A program made the position numbers and the translations under genes. Below the pieces are notes generated by a model. It saw nothing but the letters and a program-made list of their open reading frames with translations. It did no database searches and was not told where the DNA came from. A stretch of 64,000 bases of DNA from positions 9,372,131 to 9,436,130 of the forward strand of contig OZ059894.1 of assembly GCA_964057225.1 (NCBI GenBank). The letters are read 5' to 3'. Source of the DNA: Auanema rhodensis (lineage: Eukaryota > Nematoda > Chromadorea > Rhabditida > Rhabditidae). Position 1 is the stretch's first letter; each line of letters starts with the position of its first letter. This document shows positions 38,421 through 50,122 of the stretch, piece by piece.

Positions 38421-39013
38421 TAAGTTGCACATATTCTACCTAAAAACATTTTTTATATATAATTTACTTATTCTGCTCACTATGGAGTACCTTAGTTTGT
38501 AACATTTCATCGTATTTTAGCATTACAACAACTAACATTGTACAATATTCTGCTCTCTTTCTTCAAATTTCATTTATTCAATTGTTCAATAGATAGCCTT
38601 CGTTTGCTACTTATTTTTTGAAGCTTCCACCTGTACCATACCTACCTCCTTCAGTTTCTTTCTATAGTTCTTCTTTCCTGTTTTTGTTCCTCGAAATAAG
38701 CTTCGATGCTCTGTTTTTGCGTTATGTTCAGAGATTCCTTGTTCAGTTTGTTCCGGCTGCTTATACACTTTTCCAAAATTGCTCTGATGTAGCTTGAATT
38801 ACGTACTTCTTAGATGTTCTCGTTCAATGCGCAAAAGAACTTTTCATTTCATGTGTAGGCATCTGTTGAGATTTGATGCAATTATCTTAATTCACCTGTT
38901 CATGTTTCTGTTTATTCTGGTTCTTTTAAATAAGATATTTTTAAATTTTAATTATTATTATTATTATTAACAACAAATCATAATCTTGTGAACAATAATC
39001 TATTTTTTCGGTG
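38421..39013. other. Convergent 3' region between CPEB and Dispatched-like genes
   Basis: Pyrimidine-rich on the + strand, with an ATT run at 38950-38968. It probably holds both 3' UTRs. I see no gene. Confidence 0.5.
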
Positions 39014-42000
39014 TTAGAAATGAGTTATTTCTACTGTTTTTCCTTGGAATATTGCTAAAACAGCCGGTAATACAACACAGGATCCAATCAACGACGTTAT
39101 TCCTAATGTTATAAGCATTGTACCAACCTGAATATATGATTTTGCAGATAGACATTATATAATGCTGATGTTAAGCTGTGGATTTTTTGTAAAACTTACT
39201 TCTAAAAAGGCTGCTGTGCTGGAAAACAGCAAGGGCAGACCACACAGTACTGATGTGATAGCAGCAAGTATGCAGGCAGAGCCAGCTGACATCAATGTAT
39301 CTCTGGACCAGTTCAATCATTGGGAAGATTCGTTGATAGAATGAACAGAACTGACCTTAAATTATCCGTGAGGTGTCCAGATGATCTAAGTCCAGCTACC
39401 ATATGCAAAGTGAAATCCATACTCAATCCAATAGTAAGTATCAGAATTGTTGATTCAACAACACTCAGTTGCCAACCTAAAAGCTTGAATGAAGTTTTAA
39501 GCTTTAAGTTTTAACAAACCTAAAACCACTAATATGGAAACCGTAGTTATAATGATAGTTGTAATAATTATAATTGCAATTATTGATAACAATAATCGCC
39601 GAGTGCATAGTATAACTACAATTAAGCTCACAAATACACTTATGATTACAGATTCTATAGTTGATGGACGGATTTGTTGTAGAATATCATAATATTTGGA
39701 AATATCAGCAGATGATAAGCATTTGAAGCTGTAATAGTTGTCTAGAAGAAGCTTCAAATATGATTTGGATTAGGAATGAACGTTAAATTACTTATCAATG
39801 TTTCAACTTTCTTGCAATGATTATCGAGATTATAGAACAGATCTTCTATATGATCTGCATTAGATGTGAGGACTGTTTTAGTTGGAATAGCTATAAAATA
39901 ACTGCAAATTGAGAAATAGAAAAACTATGAAACGAAAAACAATTAACCCAATCAGATTAAGTTTCTTGTCTAGAATTGGTCCGTCACTTGGTAAAACGGC
40001 TAGATCATCTGGAAACTGAGAAGGCAGCTTTTCAACGCTGAACGATACAAAGCAACTGGAAGGTATTACCTAAAAACGATACTATCAGTTATTTATTAAA
40101 ACGAAAACTGGATATACAGCTTTAGAAGCGAATGAACTACAGCGTGATCTAGCTCTAAACTTGCTTAGCCAGGAAGTGTAATTATGAATTCCATTCAGAG
40201 ACATCAGCATGTTCACTGTCTCCTAAAATCATGTTAACAACTTGAAACTATAGTATTCATACAACCTCAATGTTCGCAAGACGCTCAGTAGTCACATGTA
40301 AGACTGGAGCATGAAGTTTTCCTTTTTTGGGTGGAGATAAGGTTTTACTATTACTTAATATGAATAACTTTAAAACTTGAAATCATAAAATTCGAACCTT
40401 ATAGACATATCGCTGATCACGTAATATTCCATAAGATGGGCACTTCGTTTCCATTGAAAATCAAATAAATGAGAATTATCATCATACCATTCATAAGGAT
40501 CTGAGGATGTTAAGACCTTGAGCGAGAAGATTCATAAAAGATATTTCGAGAATCATTACCTTTGTAGGATTATACTTGGGAACTCGTAGCCCTGGACGAT
40601 AAAAGACAATGACAGATGATCCAATGAGAAGTAATACAATCAAGCTACATATTATATATTTGAATTTAAATATGAATTTAACCATAAAATCAATAAATAT
40701 TTCTTTGAAGCTTTTCTTAAACTTAGGTTTTATATCAAATTCAGCTGAAAAACCAGATATTTCTCCTATTCGTTAGAAACATTCAAACGTACATTCGGTT
40801 GTGAGTACTAGAGTACTTGGCAGGAGCAACAGAACTAGAGCATAGTTGACAAGGACAGTAAGACAGGCATATACTCCGAAACATCTTTAGCAGAAAAAGT
40901 AATGGAATTGAGAAAGTTGAGAGAGAAAACTACCTCAAAACCAGAATATCACTGGTAAAATTAGATAGAAAGGCAACAGCAGTTGTAGCTGATGTGATGA
41001 ACATGCTCATGAGGGAATGACTCAAAGACAGTCTCAAACATCTTTGATGCCTTGATTGAGGTGGAAGATAGATATCTCCAGGTTTCCAAGGAGAAGAATG
41101 AATCTAAAATACCTATACAGCTTGAATGAAGTTTTAGATCTTACGTGAACTTCTTGACGAAAGTAGTTAAGTAGAAGGAAAGCATCATCTGCTCCAATAG
41201 CTATCATTAAAACCAAGACAAGAAGATTCAAAAAAGGAAAGAAGTCAATTGAGAATATCGTCTGAATATATTGGAAAAGTTAGAAAACTTGAAATATTTT
41301 CATCTGACCACATAAATAGTAAATGATATTCCCATTGAAAGTATTATAATAGCTAATATCATGATGGTGAAGAAAATACTTCGTGAGTACAGAAGAAAAC
41401 AGGAAAAAACAAAAAATGCTGGAAATGCTTGTTTATAAAAACGTTTTAGAGCTTGATATACCTGAGATTGTGGCTAAAACGACATCATGCTTAATGGCAA
41501 AAGAAAATTGAGATTCTTTTAGATTGAAAAATGCTCCTCTTAAAACTATGTTCTTTGAAAAATGCTTCTTCAAGTTGGTCAAAAGTTGGTTATAGAACTT
41601 GTGTGGCTCCGAAGAACTACTCACAATAATCTGAAAGATTATTATAATCAGAATTAATAAGAAACTTACAGGTAAAACAACAGCAATGTATCGAAAATCG
41701 TTCTTCAAAGGAAGTAGATAATGACGGACTTGAAGCATAGCTTCCAGTTGACATAGATCGTCTGAAGGATCTTGTTGACACTTCTCAATACTATTTTTCA
41801 AGTTTAATATGCTTAAAAAGTTGGAGAGAGTATGGTTAGCAAGAACATTATTCAATAGCTTACTCTGGTTCATTTAAAGCTTCACAGAAGTTGGGGGTTG
41901 AGAAGTTTAAACAAGTTGCAACTAAGGGTAAATTAAAGGAATTTTGAAAAATTACAGAAGAATTTGGAAAATTTGTTGAATTAATAGTTGATTTTAGAAT

Positions 42001-42825
42001 CATATCAACTTCACATAGATGTCGAAATATAGGCAATGTAAACAGCTGGAATAGAGGATAGAGGAGAAGAAACCTAAAAAACCTCACCTGGTCAGGGTTT
42101 TCAACTTCGAGGATGATTTTCGCAAAATAGTCCATGTATTGATATGGAATCTTCTTACCCATTGAAGAATATTGTACACAAGCATCTGCTAAATCTTTTT
42201 CATCTGGTTCCGAATCAGATCCATAATCATTATAATCCACGTTTATTGGTTCTAATGTTGAGCTGCTGGATTGTAATTGATTCTCTTGACTAAAGAGGTT
42301 GATTAAACTTTTAAGAAAAGAGAATCATCATGCGGTAAATACCTGAGAGATTGCTTGCCGATGATAGTGATGTTCGTACTCACAACGTTGCTTTCTCGTT
42401 TTGGACGTTCTTTCTTCAAACTTTCATAAATATCAACTGGACGAGCTGATATATTCTTCAAATTTTCTAATAATAACCGTCCATCTGATAATATAGTTCC
42501 TCGTGTTTCAAAGCCCTATATATAATGTTTTATTAAAAGAAGTTTTTTTGAATAATCTTGAAAATACCATTGTTGGATTAAAATTAAAAACATTAAAATA
42601 GAAGTAGAATCCAAAAGAAGTTAGAAGAATTGAACAAGCTAGTGTGATAGCTATGATTTTTCTTGGATTATTCAACGTTAACTCGCAATATCTAAAGAAA
42701 AGTGTATAAAACCTTTAACTATACTATATAGTATAGATCATAACAACCCACCTTTCAAATATATCTTCTTGTAAACGACGAGCCGCATATCTTAATCTGG
42801 TCATATATGATATTGAAGTATACAT
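39014..42825 (-). CDS. Dispatched-family RND/sterol-sensing transmembrane protein
   Basis: A large multi-pass protein of the Patched/Dispatched superfamily; Dispatched proteins release lipid-modified Hedgehog-type ligands, and the nematode member CHE-14 acts in apical secretion. The start is ATG 42825 (MYTSISYMTRLRYAARRLQ) and the stop is 39014-39016. TM1 is in NNPRKIIAITLACSILLTSF. An extracellular loop follows with spaced Cys (LADACVQYSS, FRHLCEVDM, VATCLNFSTPNFCEA, KCQQDPSDDLCQLE). Helix 4 carries the acidic pair in VLMIAIGADDAFLLLNYFRQ, the RND hallmark needed for proton or sodium coupling. The Dispatched-type stretch SMFITSATTAVAFLSNFTSD and LRCFGVYACLTVLVNYALVL follows. The second loop contains Cys pairs, and the end reads GTMLITLGITSLIGSCVVLP then AVLAIFQG. 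Dispatched rather than Patched is favoured by GADDAF and TSATTAVAF. About 20 exons; not all boundaries were fixed. Confidence 0.85.
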
Positions 42826-43556
42826 GATGGTGGACTAAAGCCTCTCACTCACAAGACGAGCTCCTTGTTCTCGTCTGCATTCTAACCATGTTGTCCATCT
42901 ATTGCATTGACAAAAGAAAATACAATAAACGATCGAATGTGTTGTGTGAAGAAGCATTGAGTGTATTGAAGAGACTCGGACATACATATCAGCGAATCTA
43001 TTTCCATATAATGGTTTGAAGAAAGAGCTGCAAACAGTGATAGTCATATAGAGAGAACGAGAAGACCTTACTACCTCCCAGTTATGTACAGTCATGTGCA
43101 TACAACATGCATATTTCTCACTCTCTGTATACACATTGTACATGTAGATACATTATCAATAGCCATTTTTTACTTTTTTTTTTCATAAGAAATGCTTGAC
43201 CGATTTCACTCAGATGACTATTATTATAGCTTTTCTTATAATTTTTTTGGAGTTAATTGCCTGATTAAAAGGTCTTCAAATTGACAAATCATAGAAACCC
43301 TTCTCAAATTCTGAAAGAGATCAGAATAATCTTATTTATTTTTCCGTTAAAAAAATTTCTTTTATTAGAACTATTTTCATTTTAATGGATTATATGAATT
43401 TCCTTTCTCATTCCTCTCCTCTGAGGCTAGAGAAGACATTGTATTTCATTGATAATGAGGCTTTTGACTTACTTCATATGCATCTCAGTTACATACGTGA
43501 GTTTTTTGTCTCAAAAGCCTCAGTTTCCAGTTTTTTAGGCTTGTCATACAGTGAAA
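42826..43556. other. Intergenic between divergent Dispatched-like and orphan genes
   Basis: A 102-codon minus frame at 42835-43143 and a 63-codon plus frame at 43385-43576 show no domain and no consistent splicing, so I treat them as chance. An acag acceptor at about 43548-43551 precedes the next ATG. Confidence 0.45.
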
Positions 43557-44378
43557 ATGGTCGAATTAGAAGCTGAAACAAGTAATATTCGAAATTCTTT
43601 AAATAACGTTGTTTATAATGTTCAAACGTAATCTCCTCATCTTTTTATTTTCATTAAAATTTGATTTAAGATTTCTCCGAAAGCCATCTGTCGATGGATT
43701 TAAGCAGTTGTTGAATTTGCCAATTGAGGAAAAAGAATATGAACGATCATATAACTCAAGGTAATATCTTTCATATTCTTTCAAAATTTACTTTCAATCA
43801 GTGAACCTTGTAATGATGTAGCAATGGTTGAGCTTCAAACCACTTATTCCTGGAATGAATCGAAAACAGCCAAATATGGGTGATTATCGTAGTATTAATT
43901 TATGAATTACAATGGAATTTAGTCAAATTCTTCGTAATGAAATGAATAAATTAGAAAGATATAGTGGAACAAGTGCATCTTCACTTGGAAGCGATATGAA
44001 GATTGTTACAGCGTGAGTCAACCTAATTAGCATATCCTGAACACGTTTACATTTTTCACGTATTGTCATTCATTTTCTTGTTTGTTGCAGTCTTAAACGG
44101 TTGTTCTGCCAGTTTTAAAACAGTTTTTTCTACTTTTTCTTTTTTTTTTTCAGGAAAATACATACAACACAAGCAGAATATTTCGGGCAACGCATATTTG
44201 TGTCCGGTGTGACGAAGCAATGTCCACGAATTAAAGAATTTGTTCGAAAAGCTGTTTCATGGAGTACAAATGTAAATCTGAGAAATACATAAAACAAAAA
44301 TAAAATTATTCATTATAGATATCATTTGCGACTGTTGCATGCCGTTGTGATCCATTACTAGCTATTTATAAAGTTTAA
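43557..44378 (+). CDS. Orphan soluble protein, about 175 residues
   Basis: Six exons join in phase from ATG 43557 to TAA 44376-44378. Each intron has GT-AG ends, and four split codons are restored correctly. The protein starts MVELEAETSNIRNSLNNVVY, with no signal peptide. It continues through FLRKPSVDGFKQLLNLPIEE, a Ser/Glu-rich middle (SYNSSEPCNDVAMVELQ), a polar helix-like part (RNEMNKLERYSGTSASSLGS) and the segment AEYFGQRIFVSGVTKQCPRI. It ends with FVRKAVSWSTNISFATVAC and CDPLLAIYKV. Nothing points to a membrane or catalytic site. I do not recognise the family. An adapter or complex subunit would fit its size and helical character, but that is only a guess. Confidence 0.65.
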
Positions 44379-44997
44379 ATATGTAATTTTCTAATCGAAA
44401 TCAGAATAATTATGAAAATATGTTCATTATTTTGTTGATAAATCTATATATATCCACGAAATAATGACGTATATATATATTCTTCTGTTTTAATTCAAAA
44501 GATATCTAGTTATTCATATTTTATTTCATTGGAAATAAAGATTATCTCGATTGACTGATGAATCGCAATGTCGACATTGGCTGAATGAATGAGTGCGGAA
44601 CACGTGATAGAAGTTTAATGATTCCAAATTGGCTGACCTACTTCAATAAGTTATAAGTCATGAAAAACAAGACTAGAACTTCAATTATATTATGATAATA
44701 TAAGATTAATTCAATAAATAAACTTTATGCGATCGAAATATACAAACACTGAGGAATGTTAATAGATTGGTGGTGGGTCTGAAAGATGTGGTGAGTAAAT
44801 GTGAGAGAGGGCATGTAGATGAGTGAGATATCTATAAACATCTAATTTTTTTGTTTATTTTTAAATGAAAAAAAAACTAATTATACATAATATATAATGA
44901 AAATAATTTCAGATAACATTGGGAAAGCTCAGTTAGGAATTTTTCAAGAGATATTGGCAACATAGTGTACAGATAAAACATTATGAACAATTGAAAC
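44379..44997. other. Convergent 3' intergenic region
   Basis: AT-rich DNA between the orphan gene (+) and the ground-like gene (-). aataaa words occur near 44305 (intronic), 44535 and 44714. No coding exon seen. Confidence 0.45.
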
Positions 44998-46687
44998 TTA
45001 TGGCTGCCAGGCAAGAGCATATTGGCCATTCTTCTCAATCTTGCAGGTCTTTCCTTCCTGAAAATAAACGAATATCTTATTCGGCTTCAGTAGATATACA
45101 CAGCAATAGCTCTAGTGTACTGCTCTAAGAGATTATTCAACACGTTATACACAACGAGCATCAAATTCAGCAGAATGATGCACGAAAAACAAAAAAACAA
45201 CAATTCTATTTCTTTACAATTTTATTCAGTTTTTTCTCGCCTTTTTCACTCCCTCATACTGATCCCTTTCTCTCATTCGTTTTCGCTGCCCTACGCATGG
45301 CAGTTCAACTGACAATCTGGACGCATCCAACATTGCTTTTCCCTCGCCATAAATCTTTCGCTTTTAACTACAACTTGAAAACTTGCCTTGAAGTGAGATT
45401 TGTATGCGAAATCATCAAGGGCAACCACAGTTTCGAACTTTCCTCCAAGCTTTCCTTCAGCTCCTTTTTGGATGGAATCAGCAGCAGCTAGAAGATCCTA
45501 AACATAAATCGAGTGATTGACGTAAATCACACATTTCTCATACCCCTCCGCTCATAGCTCCGAGCATAGCAGATTCCAATTCCTTGTTACAGCAGGTGAA
45601 CCCTGAGAAAATATTTGTTAGTTTGATTCATGCAGTTTATAATCTTTTCATCCCCCTGGGCCACAAGATCGTGTATTCGGTTATTTGAGTAATGTATGTG
45701 TGGCAACATGAGGCCTATTGGCAGAGAGCGCGCTGCGGTGCAGTATACGGGAGTTCGAATCCTGCGGTTGCCCAATGAGATAAACTACTATATGATACCA
45801 AGGTCGGTCCGAAGACGGTGAGGTAGGCTCGCAAGGGCTGAGCTGTCGACAACGAACGATACAAATGATACAGATTATGAGAGATGAGGGCAGTTTTGTA
45901 ATTTTTTACCATCCCAAAGCTTAGATGTTCATTGAACTATGCACTTTTCAGATTATGTGCTACCAGCTTAAATGGAATTTTTTTAGCAAGCTGAATGTCA
46001 CTTTAGATCAACGAACCTATTTCTATAAGAAATACGGAGATTCTAAGAAATGTGAAATCGAAATCGATTTTCCCGTTTTCCACAATACCGGATAGTGAGA
46101 AATAAGGATAGGGGGATACGCAGGCATGATTAGTAGCGGCAGCAAGAATAGGAGAGAGATCTTGCTAATTATTGGGTGAAGTGAGATGGTAACATTACGA
46201 GACTAAAAGATAGAATGGTTAAAGAGAGGGTAAGAAGAGGAACGGAGAAAGAGAGGGAGAGTGTAAGAAGAGAAAACGATTTAAAGCTTGTAAATGAATT
46301 CTCAATGTTGTTGATTCTTAATAAGGAATGAAGGAGAAATTAATTTATCGCGCTGATTACCTGAATTAGTTCAAATTCTTTAGATTATATTAGGAGTATG
46401 AACGAAGTTTGAGTGAACTAGCAGTGTTTATGATGAAAACTTGACAAAAAATCAACAGTATTATAAATTGGGAGAGAAAGATATATGTATAGGATCTATA
46501 AAACTTAAATACTAGTTGGCTTTAGAAATGTCAGAATTTGAACGGATACGGGAACAAATCTCAGTTTTTGGGGGCATTTGAGAAGTTTAACGAGGAAATA
46601 CTTACCACTGTCATTGATATAACAGTTATCAGCTTGAGCGGAAACGTATCCGATGAAACAGACAAGAACAGCTACTGACAGCTTCAT
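44998..46687 (-). CDS. Ground-like (GRL) domain secreted protein
   Basis: A 103-residue secreted protein with one ground-like domain, the nematode-specific Hedgehog-related class (grl/grd/wrt) usually made by epidermis or glia. Exons: 46606-46687, 45544-45602, 45387-45497 and 44998-45057. The first exon is the signal peptide MKLSVAVLVCFIGYVSAQ. The domain begins FTCCNKELESAMLGAM, continues GKFETVVALDDFAYKSHFK and ends GKTCKIEKNGQYALAWQP, with the expected CC, single Cys and aromatic-rich end. The domain sits right at the C-terminus, and there is no long Pro- or Cys-rich spacer as in GRD proteins. The third intron (45058-45386) needs a GC donor (AAG|GCAAGT) to keep phase 0. The first intron, about 1.0 kb, holds a tRNA-derived repeat on the other strand. 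Confidence 0.85.
45690..45905 (+). repeat. tRNA-derived SINE-like element in the ground-like gene intron
   Basis: The head, 45708-45778, is a degenerate tRNA: GGCAAC at the 5' end pairs with GTTGCC at the 3' end, TTGGCAGAGAGCG is a box A, and GGGAGTTCGAATCCTG is a good box B folding as CGGGA/TCCTG around GTTCGAA. The anticodon arm does not fold into a 5+7+5 hairpin, so it is not a working tRNA. About 120 bases of GC-richer, tRNA-unrelated sequence follow (AAGGTCGGTCCGAAGACGG..., ending near a GTTTTGTAATTTTTT stretch). This layout (tRNA head, body, T-rich end) is that of a tRNA-derived SINE. Element borders are approximate; a lone tRNA pseudogene is the alternative. Confidence 0.5.
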
Positions 46688-49600
46688 TCTGGAACAAATT
46701 GAAAGTAATTTTGAGACGGAAGAGAGGTCGGTATTTATAATGAGAGGGCAGGAGTGAATTGAAAAGCGTAAAACGAAAAAACAGAGAAATTATGAGGAGA
46801 GGCGTGAAAGGTGTGGGGAGAAGGAAAGGTAGCTCGTCATCTAAACATAGAATTCAATCTTTCAGAACTTGTTACATTAGCCGGCATGCACGAACAGGCA
46901 TAAAGCCTTCGTTAAAATTAAGAAAAGCGGAAAAAAGACGACCAACGAAATGGGATAAAAAGCTAGAAATGAAAGAATACGATATGTATAGGCTTCAATA
47001 AAGAGAGAAAGAAAAGGTAGATGATGAGAGCGGCTAGAAATGACAGAAGAAGAGAGAGATAGAGAGGGAGGCAAGGACGTTAATAGTTCTTCGCTTTAGA
47101 CTTCTGATTCTGCAGGTTGATTATATGTGCTAACAGCTGATTTGTTAAAAGACTTTGAAAGGAATAAAGATAATGAAGAAGTAACATATGAAAATTTGAG
47201 ATTATATAGTCGAGGAGGATAGGTTTCTAAGTCTATATCGAAGAACTAAACAGCAGCAGCGGCCAAGATTGTGATAGGCTGCGATAGGAGGATGTTTACT
47301 TCGTCCAACTCTTCCACCCTTCTACAGCTTTTTGTCTGGCTATGAATCTTTAGAAAAATGGGCGGAGCTGCTTGGCAACACACTTTTTTGATGGCCAATG
47401 GAAATGTAATTAGCTACAGTCGTGATGAAAGATAAGTTGCGGTGATGTATAATTGCAGATATTAATGAAAAACAAGGCTTCTCTGAAACTTCCACTATAA
47501 TACTCACAGAATGAAAAAAGAGGAAATGGCCAGACACGGCGGCAATGGTGAAAAATGCGTAAAACAATAGTATTAGGAAGTAGAAATGATTCAGAAGTCG
47601 GCTACAAGTTGGATTGACCCGCGCGATCGTCCTGGTTGTTATATGAAAAATGAAGAAGGTAAAGTGAATAGACTACAGATCTGAGAAACTGGTAGTAGTA
47701 ATCCCCTATACGTCTGCAAGAAATAGATTCAATAACAAGAAGTAGAGGGTAACACCAACGGAATTATTATAGTTTGTGAAAATTAGTAAATACATCAATT
47801 CCTCTTCGATTTTCGGTAATTATTTCAATAACTATCGAGAATAAGTGAAACACACAACCGTGTCTTGCTTAAAATGAAGGAGAAATGAAAATGAGAACCT
47901 ATTGCGTGAATATGCCGTGAGATTTCTGTTGAAACTGTCACCCACACACACATACACAACAACATCGAATGTGGTCAGTTCTTCGGCGATACGCCGATAT
48001 GATGAAGCTGTTAGTCAAGTTTGAATTCTCTTCAGACTTTCCACAACCTTCTTTTATCTTTAATGGATGCCCTCTGAGGATCTGAGACTTTCTTTGCGTT
48101 TAGTCATAAACTTAAACCTTGAGGATATAACGATTAGAAAGAGATTATGAACCAGTGTAAGGACAGAACAATGACGGGAAAGAAACATGAAACAAATCTG
48201 AAAACTGACTATTGAAATATGCGTTTAGCAAATCCAGAATTCAACAGCCAACATGGAAAAAAGCTGAAAAATAATGAATGTACTGTAGTTTTAGAAAAAA
48301 TAAGAAATTTATGATCACGAAACAATTCTTAAACGCATTCTACCGGAGAGAAAAACAAGCTTTGATATGTCATCTTATCGTTCAACTACATCAATTCGAA
48401 TCCAAAGTAGATCGTCTGTAATGTTCATTCAATATAATTTTAATGTCTAGTTGTGGCTTTATGATTTGCTCCTTATTATCTCTAGTTAGACTCGTAGAAA
48501 TTTGTGATTTATATTACCATAAAACTAAAATCATCTAATTAATTGCTGCAGTTCATCTTCCTAATTTTGCTGCTAGATGTATCAAATCAAAACGAATTAA
48601 ACACAATGTTTTTTCTTGGCTTTTTCATCAGATTCTGTTGAAGCCCGAAAGTAAGAAAAAACCAATACCGCTTCTGTTGAAAGGGTAATGCGATGGTGAA
48701 TTAGACGACCTGCCCTACGGCAAACTAGAAGCAAGGCCTTCATTCGCCTTTTTTTCTGATTCACCTGTCTCTTGTTAAGAAACATTCTGTTGTGTGTGTG
48801 TATCTGTGTGTGGGTATAGACTATCAAGGCAATTTTCTTTGAATTTGTCGGATTTTCAGAGGTGGAACTGCCTTCAAACTCACTGAAATGCGAAGCATAA
48901 CATTAGAAAAAGAACGAAGTATAATAGCACTAATACAATAGTTGCAAAACTACACGATCCCCCGGAGATTGTTGAAAACTGAAGCTCAATCATCAGAATG
49001 CAGACATCTTTGATTTTACAAACAATTGCTGTGGTCAGCTTCATAGTTCGTTTTTCCCTTGGGTTATATTGTGAATATCAACAACAACACGCAATCTTCA
49101 TAATAGATTTATCTTTTTCGTTTTTTGGAAACATTTACCGTGGATGGGCCACACTAAGACACAAAATAAACAAATGCTTATTAGGAAACAAGAGGACGGG
49201 GAAAGGAGTATCCATAGTTGAAACTAAGACAACATAACACGATTTAGATTACATTGAAAAGAGATATGAATAACTACCCAGTACAAAGTACATATCAAAT
49301 GAACACAGGTTGCTAAAATTATACAAAGTTTATCATACAAAGCTCGTGATGGATGAGCCACGGGACAACAATACGAATTGGTGCGGAGTTCGGAACCAAA
49401 GATTTTCTTAATCTCGACAAAGATGAGAGATGCTGGAGTGAGAGGCATAGTTTGGTGACAGAAGAAACACAAACAAACAACCCTTACAATCAGCAAGGAT
49501 ATTTCCGAAATCGTGTAAAAGTAGTTGTACACTCTAGCGAGATGCAGGAGATACACTTACCACTATTACTGGCAATGTTCAGAAATAGGACAATTTAATA

Positions 49601-50122
49601 GATATTTAAACAATCTTTCTATATATATATATATATTAAATGAATTCGCCTGGTAGAAAAAGTTTTTGTAAAAAGTAGAGTACAGGCAAGCCATTAGAGA
49701 TACAGTAGATACAACTAAGTGAAGGTTGTGATTAGAGTGTCCAGACACAGATTTAAAATTAAATAATAGAGTAAGCCTGACAAAAGTACAATGTTCTCCA
49801 GAAAAGTGGAATTATATAACAATTTAACCTACATAGATCACAAAATATTCTTAATGTCGCCGGTACAGTATTATCATCAACGTGGCCTTTCCACACAAGA
49901 TGGGGTTGGGAGGGGAATGAAAGCACTAACTTTGATAAGCTGTATCTAAGAGTTAGTTTTGCGCTGGGATGAGAAAAGTGGGCCTTGTATATACGACTAT
50001 GTTATTGGATTATAAAAGTTACTGCTGACGGCAGTTATTCTTGAAATATCATAACATACTCAGTGGAATTAATATTCGTTTTACTCATAATTATCTTACT
50101 ATATTATGACAAATAGATAGGA
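46688..50122. other. 3.4 kb intergenic, low-complexity, no supported gene
   Basis: Upstream of the ground-like gene and downstream of SMK-1. The left part is purine-rich on the + strand (46200-47060, spilling from the intron). An (AT)n run lies at 49620-49636 and a GT run near 48789-48811. Open frames up to 110 codons occur, but with no domain or coherent splicing. A GC-richer stretch at 47230-47640 is unexplained. Confidence 0.5.

Noticed and set aside
42835-43143. 102-codon minus frame just upstream of the Dispatched-like start
   Set aside because: No domain and not joinable in phase to the gene; probably chance.
45708-45778. Functional tRNA in the ground-like gene intron
   Set aside because: Acceptor and T arm pair, but the anticodon arm does not fold with a seven-base loop, so I call it a tRNA-derived repeat instead.
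46759-47074. Overlapping basic and Ser-rich frames on opposite strands
   Set aside because: Mirror images of a purine-rich tract; no splice structure or domain.
49224-49556. 110-codon minus frame
   Set aside because: No recognisable motif, lies alone in intergenic DNA, and the opposite strand is equally open.
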